From assembly GCF_001039355.2 (NCBI RefSeq), contig NW_019773981.1, forward strand, positions 16,696 through 80,695: a DNA stretch of 64,000 nucleotides, given 5' to 3'. The DNA comes from Lingula anatina. Its lineage: Eukaryota > Brachiopoda > Lingulata > Lingulida > Lingulidae. The notes under the pieces are model-generated. The model saw only the letters and a list, made by a program, of their open reading frames with translations. It had not been told where the DNA came from and did not search any database. This document shows, piece by piece, positions 21,701 to 32,686 of the stretch. The position numbers and the translations under genes were made by a program. Every line of letters begins with the position of its first letter. The stretch's first letter is position 1.

Positions 21701-23290
21701 ATCCTTTTTAAAACTCTAATCTTAACTTTCAGTAAATGAAATTAAATTGTGCCGCAATGGTCAATTTTTAGCCCGTTAAAAAATGGTGCTGCATATGTCT
21801 GCGTGCGTTCAGCTCAGACATGCTTCGTACTGGGAGAACTTAGGGCCTTTCAAATATATTTTTACCCTCTGTTTCCAACATGGAATATCTTAACTTTAAA
21901 GGAAATAATGGAGTAAAACATTTTTAAATGGCGCCATAGAACTGTGCTTGATGTAATGGCATCAATTTTGATGTTGTGGTAAGGTACTCACTTTGCTTGA
22001 GCGATCGTTGCTCTTGCGCACATACTCCATCAGAATATCGGTCAATTCTAAAAAGAACTGCATGGTCCTCGCAGATCCCTGAGGGGTAGGGAGTAGGTCT
22101 GGAGAAAAACATGAACAAAAAAAAGCTCCAAATATGCTGGTTAACGGAAAACGTTTCTAGAGATACAATCATGAAATTTCATTTAGAATGGTTAACGGAA
22201 CCAGTTGCAACAATGATAAAAAAATGAGTACCCTAAAATAAAAACTGAACCTCCAAGACAGTCTGTATCAGTAAATAGACGATGGGTTACCCTAAAAATG
22301 TAGAAAAGGGAAAGGGGTGAAAGTTGCACCTATTCTTAACCTATCATTGCCCCAAATTACTTGAAACACAAAAGGTAAAATTTGGAAGGTACTGTAATTG
22401 TTCCTTTTTTACGCGTGGGGGTGGGTCTAAACTGGTCATTGGGTTGGGACCCAGAGGCACAACCTATAGCCGACAGACAGACCGCATTTGATAACCACAC
22501 CGATCATATAAGTTTGATTGCAATATCACATTAGTTTGAATGGGAAATCATGTAAGCACCGCCTACAGCTGTATCTATATAACAACATGATATGTACGTC
22601 CCTTCACTGATATTGAATATCGAAGGGAAAGCACAGATGCTGTCTTATATACAATTTCAAGCTCTGTTATTGTTATAGAAGTAGAGGATGTACAGTCACT
22701 GTACAAATGATTTCGATTGAGAAACTAGTAAACATGGTTGTGCACTAAGAAACCCGTGTGATTCTTGCCGAAAGTTCCGTGTCAAGTAAAGTGATATTTT
22801 CGATTACATATCCATATCGATATCGCAATAAGTTACGCATTAGTGACATTGCAGTCATCGATTTGCTTCTAACTGGTACAAACCTGACATTTCTTGAATT
22901 ATAGTGCTATACTGCTTTCTTGTTTCCTGCTTAAATCGTATTTTGATGGGCATTTTAAAATTGTCATGGTGCGTTGCTTTCAGCAATTTGAAAAATCGGA
23001 CAAATAAAATCATTACTATACTTAAGGAACCTGAAATATTAGACTATAAAATAAGTGACAAATCCGTGGTATCTAAAAAGCATTCCCGAATAAAAAAAAA
23101 TCGCACGCGGGAACTTACCTCGGCCATAAACTCCTTCAAACGGGGTCCAGTCGCTCGATTCTTGGACCTTTTTCTTCTGGTTACTCTCATCGTCCTGTGA
23201 AAGTCTGTTCTTTGACGCGTGGCCCGCTTTGAACGCATTACGTCTTCTTTGGTATCTCAGCACTGCTTCCAGGTCAAATGATGAGGACAT
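15249..23290 (-). CDS. GAD: Glutamate decarboxylase (15 coding exons)
   Basis: PLP-dependent enzyme making GABA from glutamate in neurons. Exons in transcript order: 23119-23290, 21992-22098, 21503-21635, 20250-20340, 19834-19940, 19254-19369, 18857-18936, 18504-18675, 18093-18157, 17765-17843, 17323-17472, 16713-16762, 16292-16346, 16022-16111, 15249-15434. They join in frame to 550 residues. Family landmarks: [57 protein letters not shown] (Asp that contacts the PLP ring), NPHK with Lys358 as the PLP Schiff-base lysine, [15 protein letters not shown], and a C-terminus ending [26 protein letters not shown] and the [11 protein letters not shown] region favour GAD65/67-type over CSAD. The start chosen is the first ATG of its exon, with A at -3. 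The residue after the PLP Asp is Cys rather than the usual Ala. The donor after exon 7 (GTCCGT) is weak. The first ~60 residues are unlike any part I recognise, as usual for GAD N-termini. Confidence 0.95.
15567..15905. mobile_element. piggyBac-type MITE flanked by TTAA
   Basis: A 339-bp element with inverted ends AGGGATAATAACTCTTCG, flanked on both sides by TTAA (15563-15566 and 15906-15909). It lies in the last GAD intron. A second copy in opposite orientation is at 50884-51220. TTAA duplication with no coding content is what non-autonomous piggyBac-like elements leave. Short open frames inside it are not genes. Confidence 0.85.
17935..17985. repeat. (AT)n microsatellite
   Basis: Pure AT repeat of about 50 bases in the GAD intron between exons 9 and 10. 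Confidence 0.95.
18754..18825. repeat. Compound (CT)n(GT)n microsatellite
   Basis: A CT tract of about 30 bases is followed by GT repeats with a short CGCG interruption, in the GAD intron between exons 7 and 8, ending about 30 bases from the exon 7 donor. Confidence 0.95.
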
Positions 23291-23384
23291 TGTGAAGGTT
23301 TTGTGTCTCTTTCGCTGGATTCCCGGTATGTTATCGTGATATTGGAGGGCTTGGTCCAATATTGTTAACTCTGAGATGTGGTTC
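23291..23384 (-). other. GAD 5' untranslated part of the first coding exon
   Basis: Upstream of the ATG the minus strand has TATTTTCCAG ending at 23385, a good acceptor. The 94 bases between it and 23290 contain no ATG in any frame, so an untranslated upstream exon would make 23290 the first start codon. The frame is also open through this stretch, so an N-terminal extension encoded by an unseen upstream exon ending in phase 2 is possible. Confidence 0.5.
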
Positions 23385-24321
23385 CTGGAAAATATAAAAG
23401 GTGCATGTGTTGTGTTTCCCGTAATTCAAAAATTTTCAGGAAAAAAAAACGAAGTTATCTGTCTGGACATGTACTCCGATATTTAAGGGTCCTAGATTGA
23501 CATGGGTATCTCTGTTCAGTTGTATTATGTCACTGAAACGCGGAAGTTGTTCATGTGGTCGCACGCTATCTGAAAATACAGCCAATAACAAATCTGTTTT
23601 GGGGTGGTCAATTTAAGCATTATGAATTTCTGTGGTGTTTCTCGCGTATGTTTTGTAAAGATATGCACATGGAAACCTTCCACAGCATCACGCTTTTAAA
23701 AGGCACACGCTTAGAGTGACCTTGGGGTGTTTTGATAAAACATCAAGAAATAATTCTGGGAAACCCTTTACCTGAAATACGGACATTTCAGTAATGTACA
23801 TGTGGTATGTAAAGCGTTCTACCTGTTATGAACTTTGGTAGAATCAAGAAGTCATAATGAGATATAACTTATTGGTAGAATGTAGCAAAAAAACGCTATG
23901 CTCATTATACAGCCAATTATAATGCTGAAATTTACAACACAGCTGCGTCATGCTGGGATCACGTGCCTAGCAGTAAGTGCTTTATTCATACTTTCTGCAC
24001 CAGACTGAGCTGGTGAAAATGTACAGAGATATAATAGCAACAATAATAATGATGATAAAAATAATAATAAAATACATAGATAAATAGCACCAAAATTACA
24101 TATATAGAAATGTAGCATTATTATACATGGGCTACATATCCAGTATTTCATAATCATAAGTTAGTAAATAATGGTAAGATATTTCCCGCCGTCTGGAAGC
24201 GCATGTACAGCTACTGGAGGACATATCACTAGTTTATAGCCTTGCAGGAATAAAACAATAAAGGTATGCTGGTATGTACTCCATATCTGTAAGTTATAAT
24301 TTTGGCTTATGGCACCTAACT

Positions 24322-24914
24322 ACCAGCACGAAAACGCAATAGATACTCCAGCGCAGTAAACTACTGCAATCATACTGCAAACATGCCTCAAATCTGCTTC
24401 GATTTGGGAGCTAATTAGCATATTTGAAACATGCTTCTATGGCCGCATTCACATCGAGTTGAGCCATGGCTCTACAAAGCCACGACCTAAATATGGCGGA
24501 CGTACTTTAAAGGAAAACCGCCTAATCTTTTAATAGTCTCTCCGCCTCTCACACGCCTCCCCATGCGTCGTCCCGGCGGGGGTACAGTCATTAAATCTCG
24601 GCTCCATTGGGACGACACATGGGGAGGCCTGTGAGAGGCGGAGAGACTATTAAAAGATTAGGCTGTTTTCCTTCCATGTACGTCCGCTATATTTAGGTCG
24701 TGGCTTTGTAGAGCCATAGCCCAACTCGATGCGAATGCGGCCTATCATGCTGCTAATCTACTGCATTAATGCTCCTCTCTGTACAAACCTATGTACTTTT
24801 TGGAGTAGAATTGCAGTAGGCTATACTGCATTTCTACTGCAAATATGCTCCACACCACTACTTCGTTAATGCTTCTTTGCTACTTCGATACTACTGCATT
24901 TTCGTGCGGGTATA
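24322..24914. mobile_element. Nested inverted-repeat element
   Basis: Outer ends: CCAGCACGAAAACGCA at the left and the reverse complement of CCCGCACGAAAATGCA at the right, each bordered by TA. Inside, 24441-24742 is a second, much stronger fold-back: two arms of about 135 bp starting GGCCGCATTC, separated by a loop of roughly 26 bp that contains CGGCGGGGGTACAGTC. The arms differ at only about a dozen positions. No protein is encoded. Most simply, one MITE has inserted into another. Confidence 0.75.
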
Positions 24915-24973
24915 AGCATAACTAGATTGTACCCGCTCGTACCAAAACGTTGTTATAACAGGCCTGTACAATG

Positions 24974-25271
24974 CTAGGCCATTTCGTTACCATTTACATC
25001 TAAAACAACATGTCGAACAATACCATGACAATCGATGTTATGCTCTTTATTTAAGGCATTGAATATGACTAACTGTTTCAGAATTTCACTCCAGTCGTTA
25101 ATGCATTCATTGGGGAGGGATAGGGGCTTAGAGTTATGAACAAATTTTGCTCTCTGTGAACATAATGTCTTTGGTTGTGGACATCTTTCAGGTACAAGAT
25201 TGGACCAACCATGCTCAACATTACAGGGATATTGCGATAAGAAATGCACACTGTCCAAAAAGTCTTTGAGT
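24974..25271 (-). CDS. Possible terminal coding exon of an unknown gene
   Basis: On the minus strand, a good acceptor (CCATATTTTCAG) is followed by 99 codons to a TAG. The translation is mixed in composition and protein-like, with several Cys, His and Trp, and includes DFLDSVHFLSQYPC, NDWSEILKQLVIFNAL and GIVRHVVLDVNGNEMA at its end. I do not recognise the family and see no catalytic motif. It would need an upstream exon ending in phase 2, which I could not identify. It lies 1.6 kb upstream of GAD on the same strand, beside the nested repeat. It could also be a fragment of a mobile element. Confidence 0.35.
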
Positions 25272-26630
25272 CTGAAAATATGGGAAATCACTTAAAATGT
25301 CGAAGTTTATATCATGGTTACCCATTCACGATGATATGAAACTAGAAAAAAAAAAACTAGAAAAAATGTGGGCGCCATGCGGTATTTAGAAAATTATGGT
25401 GTATAAGCCATTTGAAGTTACTTTTTGAAAGGCGATTGCCCTTTCGTCACGGACATCAGGTAGACAAGTCTTTTTTTTCTAAGTTAATGCAACGTTTCTT
25501 TGAAATCTCTCCTCGTGCTCAATTAGGTAGGCATAAGCGGGGCGTGAGAAACAACGACTTGATCTGTTTAATGAAGAGTGACTGCTTTCTGTTTATATTG
25601 TTACCTTAAATTTAAGTTGTCTTTTATCTATAATTACAAAATCGAAGAGATAGACAGGATTTTTTGATTGATGAATGTCAGCTTATAGTGAAAGAGGCTT
25701 CACAGGTAGCAATTCTTCAATGCTGAAAGTACAAGGTACCTTCACCTTCATTACTAGTACAGTTAGTGTAAGTAAGTGTATGTAAGTGTATACCGTTAAC
25801 GAGCGCATTTTGAAGATTACTTTGAACTATACAGACAAGTGGAAGATGTTAAAATGTTGCCCCTTGTACGTAGATCTATCCTCTTCCAGTAATTGCTTCT
25901 TTTCTATGGAGAAAATTGGGTGTAGACGGTTCAACTTTATACAAAATTGACATAATGGGATAGTGCCAATTTAGAGGGCTTCCTTCTGGGTGTTGAAATT
26001 GAATTCAGATTCGTAAAAAGGACATTATCGTCGACTGTAGAAAACTAAATCAGTGCGTGTTCTTACTAACAGAATCGCTGTACAAGTTATGATACTTTAG
26101 TCATGTCATGCCACTTATTAATTGAATTAATATTTTACCAACTAAACTAAATTTTCAAACAGCTGTATATTTCCCCAATATTAGAATCGGTGCAAATCAG
26201 ACTAAAAGTAATCAATTGTATTGAAAACATCAGTTATAGAAAAATTGATATAAAAATGCAAGGAACATGCCACTATCTGCTATAGCACTAACGTACAAAA
26301 GTCAACAAACGAAAAGAAAAGAAAAGAAAACAGACAAGCAATGCACGTGAATAGGCGCGCGATGCACGTTCTCTGACTTCAGTTATCGAAAACTTGCAAC
26401 TCGTATAAAATGGTAGCGATTAATTATGTGTAAAGGTGTAATATATTTTTGTGACTGCTTTTTTTAGTGAGCACACCTGTTTTTTTCTTTCACCTTTAGG
26501 ATACCTGAGGTCATATTAATCATCTCACACCAACAAAGTTCAGAGATTTTTTTCTGGCCTGGGAAATCCTATATTTCTTTACTATTCGGTGAATCCAAGC
26601 TTGACGGTGCTAATAAGTGCATGCAGTAAG
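25272..26630. other. Intergenic, nothing supported
   Basis: AT-rich sequence without recognisable exons, RNA genes or clear repeats, apart from AAAAG repeats near 26315-26330. Confidence 0.4.
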
Positions 26631-26805
26631 TTCAGGCCAGTAGCCAGGGGGGGTTCGGGGGGTTCGAAAGAACCGCCCCTTTTGCTGGGAAAGGGTCCAC
26701 TCTGGGTAAAATTTGATCTAGTACATGAAGTTTTTATGGGAAAAGGTCCACTTTTTCAGAAAAAGAAACCCCCCCCCTTGTTAAATTGCTGGCTACGGGC
26801 CTGAA
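26631..26805. mobile_element. Short fold-back element with TTCAGGCC ends
   Basis: 175 bp bounded by TTCAGGCCAGTAGCCAG and its inverted counterpart ending GGCTACGGGCCTGAA. It is rich in G at the left and C at the right, with GGTTCGAAAGAACC near the left end and GGGAAAGGGTCCACT repeated as GGGAAAAGGTCCACT. It is non-coding; a 71-codon open frame over it is a by-product. Similar elements with CAGGCCCGTAGCCAG ends are, from memory, common in several marine invertebrate genomes. Confidence 0.7.
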
Positions 26806-27460
26806 GTTAGTATTCTTACCAACCAATTGGCCAATTTATTTATTTATTTTTACACCATTATAGAGAGATAATGTCAAAAATGCTACATTTAGTCTCTACC
26901 ATACCACTAACGACAGGATAGAATTAACTTTTTTCTATCATTGTATTGTTGTAATCAAACAAAAAACGTAAATGTTCCATTATCTATTGGTGCTTCGGAA
27001 AACCCGCTTTTAGGCTGATTTAATAGTTCAAAACAGTGTCCTTTTTTGTTTCCTTTCTGCTGACAAACTATATTTTGAAAATCGCAAAAAATGGCAGAAC
27101 CAATACCTGGTAAAGTATACACGCACTTTAAAAGCGTGTGCCTCAATATGTCTTTCTTTACCATACATCAGAGAGAATATAAAACGAGGCATGGAAAAGA
27201 ATATCAGTCTATCATCTGCATGAGATATTTCTGACAATTATATGAGATGAAAAAAACCTTTTTTTCGTTTCACCAACTATTTTCATGCTTTCAAAACGTT
27301 TGACTGCCAACGAAAAACTTAAAATGCCACATCGCGCACAGATCAAGGAAGATAACTGACACATTCAAGATACCCGAGCAAAGGGTCCTCTTGAATCTGC
27401 CATTAATTGCTGTCTTGGTGCGATGCTCTTCTGGTCATGCTAATCTGATCTGATCAATTT

Positions 27461-27495
<35 letters not shown>

Positions 27496-30400
27496 TAACA
27501 TCTCAACATATGCTTAAATACAGGACGTAGAATATTTTACATTTTAACATTGCGGTTTACGAAAACACTCATGTGTCTCAACATTTATTTTGTATTTGGT
27601 ATTCTTTGTCGCGCGTGAACAATTATTTCAAGAGAATTTATAATAATTTAATCTAAAATATTATACAAAATATACAATCAAACTGATGCTACCCCGTGGC
27701 GCATTTATCATTTGTCCTTAACGACGTATATATATTTTTATCACACCAAATTCAACGATTATGAAATTCCTTGAAATGTATCTAATGTGTAAATGAACCA
27801 AATACGTTGGAATGTTAACCTGAATATATCAATATTCTTCACTTGCCACCTAGAAAATTTATGGGAAGATCTTCCATTTACTGGTAATGGCTATTAATGT
27901 TATGAGAAGATCCTGGACTTCCATTCCAATGAGATATGAGTGGTCTGGTGAGTGATTCAGCACCAGGTAAGAATTAGGTCAGGAAAATCCCCACACGCGA
28001 TTCTAGAGAATAGGCCAGGTAGAAACGATTCCAGAAGCGGGCATATACTTCCCGGTGTTTTCTCTCTCCCAAAGTAGCTCATCACCTCATACGTACAAAA
28101 GAACAATACATTATCCATCAAATAGCCTTAATACAGCACCTACGCTATTGACATTAGAAAAAATAGATCGAATGAAGTTAATGTAAAATCATTAATTCTC
28201 TGTTTTTGTTTTGTGTTGGCAATTCAGTATCTTTAGCTACCAATCTTTTGTTTCTTTTTCTATGTTCTACTGAAATGTCTGTTAACTGAGTTAAATCGCT
28301 TTGTAAATGTACTTCAAACGCATTTTGTGCCAAGCGAAGAAGCATTGAAGATGATCTTGGAAACATGTTTGTCGATAATCTATAAAATTTTTGGTTAGAT
28401 TTATGTTGTTAACGAAGCGATCAAACTGAGAACCACGTATTGATGACATATATTCCGAACCGAGTTAATAAAATAAAAGAGTTAGCAAACAAATGTGTGT
28501 TTTCTGAATGAAGGAGTACAATGCTTTACGAAAACCACCGGCATCGGCATTTGCGTTATCTCTATAGATATTTCCCTCATAGGTTACGGGCTTTAAATAT
28601 AACAATCTTCGTGGCTTACCAAATATTTACGCCATACATTGCTTCTCATCATTTATTTACTGAATGATGTAACGCAATGTATTTATCTACTGCGCAAAGC
28701 AATATATATGTTTCAGAAAATGAACTTGCACATGCATTAGAGCTAGACAGTTCTTATCACGTACTGCTTCGTGTGGCTTCTAGATTCAGTATCAGTTATT
28801 CTGAAAATGCTATATTGAGGAAGGAACTTCAGAGGTAAGCACGTTAGATTTATCCATACCTCCAATTTATTATGGCAAGATAAGAAACCCCATGTTATGC
28901 AAAGTTAGGAAACTAATGATGAAATAAAAATATCTACGAAACAAATGACAAAAACGGGAAAAAGTGTCTTCACATACCTGATTGTATGAACCTGGAACTG
29001 AAAACCAAGAGAGGGCGTTTTTGCTTTTATACGAGTCAAAAGCAGGAAACGATGCCATTATTACCGGTTCGTTTACGGTTTACTGGGACTTTTCCACTCC
29101 AAATATTGGTTATACGGTGTTCCAAAGTTCCACGTACGTCAACTCCGTATACTTCAACTTCGTGCACACCACTTGGTTATTTTTAGCATTGACCGATATT
29201 CTCGAAATTTCATGTATGTGGTCAAAGCAAGAGATGTTTTATCTGTGGATGCAATCTTAAATAAGAACATACACGCACACACTAAGAACAATGATATAAA
29301 AATATTTAATGATGAAGGCAATGATACGGTACATAGAAAAAAAAGAAAATACCGGCAATTCACAGAAGAACTCCCAAAAAACTGAATAAAGTTTCAGGTC
29401 AGATAGCATCTCTAGGTATGCATATGCAAGTTACGTACGTCTGGTCCTAATTTCTTTTGATATATTGATATTCTGGCACCTGCTTGTTATTACGTAATGC
29501 TTCAGTTCAAAGAAACATGCGTGCGGTTTTGATGATTTATGCTTTGTTTTAGCGTAAAAGATACATGCATGAAGTAAGGCATTGGGACAACCTACTCTGT
29601 GACCTCATTGCTTTAAACTTAAATCTATTGATAAAGTCAAAACCAAGCAACCGCTCCTCAGTCTGTGAAACTTTCAAGGTTTGCATCATATTTGGGAAGA
29701 TATAACGATTTTTCAAAGCCTTTCATTCCAAATTCTGTTAGTCATTTTGCCACTGAACGTTCATAAAACCTGATGAAAAACGGTATCCGAAACCCCCTTT
29801 TTTGCTATTCTTAATAACGAAACCCCACATTAAAAGGTGGAAGTTACATTTTATATTTACTTTGTTTTTACCTTCAATAGATGAATTTTAACTAATAAAT
29901 AATTAAGGACAGGTATGAGCGCAGTTTCGGATAATCGCAAAGACATCAACTTTCCCTTGCTTTATGTTGAAGAAAAAAGAAAGAATTGCACCTCTTTGCC
30001 AAAGGCGCCCGCTGTGAGGCGTCAAGTGCAACATAATTTATTTTGCCATAAACATCGGGCATTCCTGGTAAGGCCGGAGAAGATACATAGAAAAACGATT
30101 TATGACAGTTCTCATGCATGGGGATCATGATAACCCTTGTGGAAATGTGTGCTCTACCTGGCCTACTTGGGGTGACCGTCAGTCTATTTTTTCCTCATCC
30201 GCTCCGAGATGAATTCTTTTGACAGGTAGTTTTTACGTAAAAACATAGAAACAAATAAATGAACAAAAAATGATATTGTGCATTGCAAAGGGAGACGAAT
30301 TGTTTTGGCGGAAAAGCCCATTCAAACAGTTTTCTACCTGACTTAAAGGTATGTCCGCATAGATCTTGCAAAGTAGCAATACGCGCAAAGCGCGTACTCA

Positions 30401-32136
30401 ATAATCCACTTAAGTGTTGACGAACCAAAATTGAATATCAAATGTTTTCAAAACTGCCCGATTGTAACTTATGGGTAAATAATAAATAAATGAATGGTCG
30501 ATCTCTTTCTCTGTGAATATAAATGTAATCAAATATAAAAAAAGGTTTGTTGCAGCGCTCACCAACGAGACACTTAGTGACAAACGCTGAAAACGCAAAA
30601 ATTTGGTAAAAGCATAACAACTTTAACTTAACAAACATGTACGTAGAAACTAGAGATACTGAAGAGTATAAAAATTTGTTTTCTCTTTTTTCGTGGACAA
30701 CAAGAGCGAGGATGCTGAACTTGGAGATATCAGTCAGAGAACGAATTTTATCATTTAAATGCGGCGATAATCAAATTACAGCGACAGTTTAAAAGTAAAG
30801 ATACTTGAAATACAATACGCGGAATATATGTCGAATAAACACATCCACCTACCTTATCCGTTCAGTAAACAATAGATTAAATTCTTGGATATCTTTTATG
30901 TCGTCGACTGATTTTGTCTGCACAACTGAAAATGAATGTTTTCCACACCACAGTTACAATGATCTCGTGGGCAACAATTCTTTTCCCCTGATTTTATCCA
31001 AAGTGTACATCTGCCCACGCTGCATCTTGTGTCTCAAGTCTCTAGGTAATTTTCAATATTTCCTAGAGGGGATCAGATAAGTACAAGAATATCATTTTAG
31101 TTGGCTGACGCCAGGCAAATTCCTCAAGTCTCTGAACTTTGGGCAAAGTCTTCAAAATCGATCAGACGACTGTAACTTCCAAATAATGAAGCTGTCAACT
31201 GCGTCACAATCCTGCCAGGTAGTCGCCGACGGCTCCTTCTTTCGAAATTTGCTGCACAAGTTAGTTTTTATGATTGAATTATAAACACTTTACTTTATGA
31301 TATCTAAAGGGCAGCAATGACTGAGTTTTAATCGGAATCAAATTCAATCAGTTGTGACGTCAGACGTGTTCATCGTCTGCAAGCATCTGCCAAACCCCAG
31401 AATTCTCCCGAGCAAGGACGAAGCAAGAAACGGCGCGTGATGCGAATCGATGGAATTATTGAATTTTGCTTACCAATCTATTGACAAGAGGCATAACTGA
31501 GCGAAGATGATTTAAAGAAATTGACGATTGCCGCGTTTGAGTATATGAGTAAACACTCTCTCTGCTATCGATCGTATATTATGTAATGAATTGTCGTTCC
31601 GAAGTGAGTGTCTTCGTTGAATTGATGGCGAAAGACAGTCGTAATTTTGTGCGCATGGACGGGTGGGATTATAAAGTACCTTTATCCCTTTCCTTTCTGA
31701 GAGGCTATCACTTGCAGAGTAAAATTTCATTTTGCCTTCTAAGCGACTTTGTAGGAAAAAATGCGAATCCCCTACCTAGCATTGTCAATATTTCAGTTGT
31801 TGCTTTTCGCTCATATTTGCGCCGAAACATGCCAATTATAATGCAGAAAATAAAGCAAAGTGTAGGCCATCTACCGATTACGGCGTGCATATTTCGATTT
31901 TGTAAAATTTGTTCAAAATACAAACTGATTTTTCATTATAGCACAGTAGTATTCTAAAGTCGTTATATGTATTTTTAGAGCCATTAACAAATGAAGCGTA
32001 GAATCATGTTAAATATATCCAATCGAGTACGGGAAAAAATATTGATATCCCAATCAAAGATTTATCATCTCATCATTAATCACTTTAAAAAAAATGCTCA
32101 TCACACGATTACTCAAGTCAAATTTAATTTGATTGC
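26806..32136. other. Intergenic, at most weak exon candidates
   Basis: It holds a 31-base poly-A tract at 27463-27493. One minus-strand candidate exon at 28978-29058 (27 codons, ATG in good context, donor CAG|GTATGT) has no matching partner exon in view. Other open frames (for example 31586-31957, 123 codons) have AT-rich, random-looking composition. The GAD transcription start may lie here but cannot be placed. Confidence 0.35.
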
Positions 32137-32370
32137 CGGTGTAACGTGACGGAGTCCCCCTTGATAGAGTGCGCTTCCCATTCATTTGTACAGGTAAGCC
32201 TCGCCCTTGATTTTGACCCACTTAGGTCAGGCTAACCCTAGACAATATAACTAAATGGAGGGCGGATTTTCTGTTACACGGACCCACAGTTTCGTTACAC
32301 CTGTGTTACCTGTACAAATGAATTGGAGGCGGACTCTCTATCATGGGGGACTCTCTGTCACATTACACCG
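32137..32370. mobile_element. Fold-back MITE with CGGTGTAA ends
   Basis: 234 bp. The left end CGGTGTAACGTGACGGAG pairs with the right end, which reads CGGTGTAATGTGACAGAG on the other strand. The pairing continues further inward through CCCCC and CATTCATTTGTACAGGTAA. It shares about 160 bases with 11502-11660. No coding content. Confidence 0.75.
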
Positions 32371-32686
32371 ATAAACAACCAAATGCCACAATAGTTTGAA
32401 ATAGAAAAGCTTAATAATAATATCCAAGTTCCACTACATTACTTTTCATTTGGATCTATCAAAATTAATCCGAATTAATAGTGTCGTATGCGAGGGCCCC
32501 GTTTGCTTGACTCTGTTATGTAACACCCAGACTTTTTTTAAAATTTCTTAAACTGCAACGGTTCAGAAAAGCTGTATCACTCGATGCAAAAAAGGCATAA
32601 GTCACTCAATGCAAATTAATTGCCAATGCATCCATACAAGTCGAAAACGAACAAAAAAACACAGGGTGTTTAATTTCTGTTATTCT

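Noticed and set aside
26589-26804. 71-codon ORF rich in Gly, Pro and Leu
   Set aside because: It is the translation of the fold-back element at 26631-26805.
26955-27237. Minus-strand frames that look partly protein-like (GIGSAIFCDFQNIVCQQKG)
   Set aside because: No coherent exon boundaries, and no link to neighbouring exons could be found; too weak to call.
27840-28085. Minus-strand stretch open in all three frames over short distances
   Set aside because: All frames stop within about 40 codons, and none matches a known family. It may be an old repeat.
31586-31957. 123-codon plus-strand ORF
   Set aside because: AT-rich, with no domain, no homology that I recognise and no splice or promoter signals; it is within chance length for such DNA.
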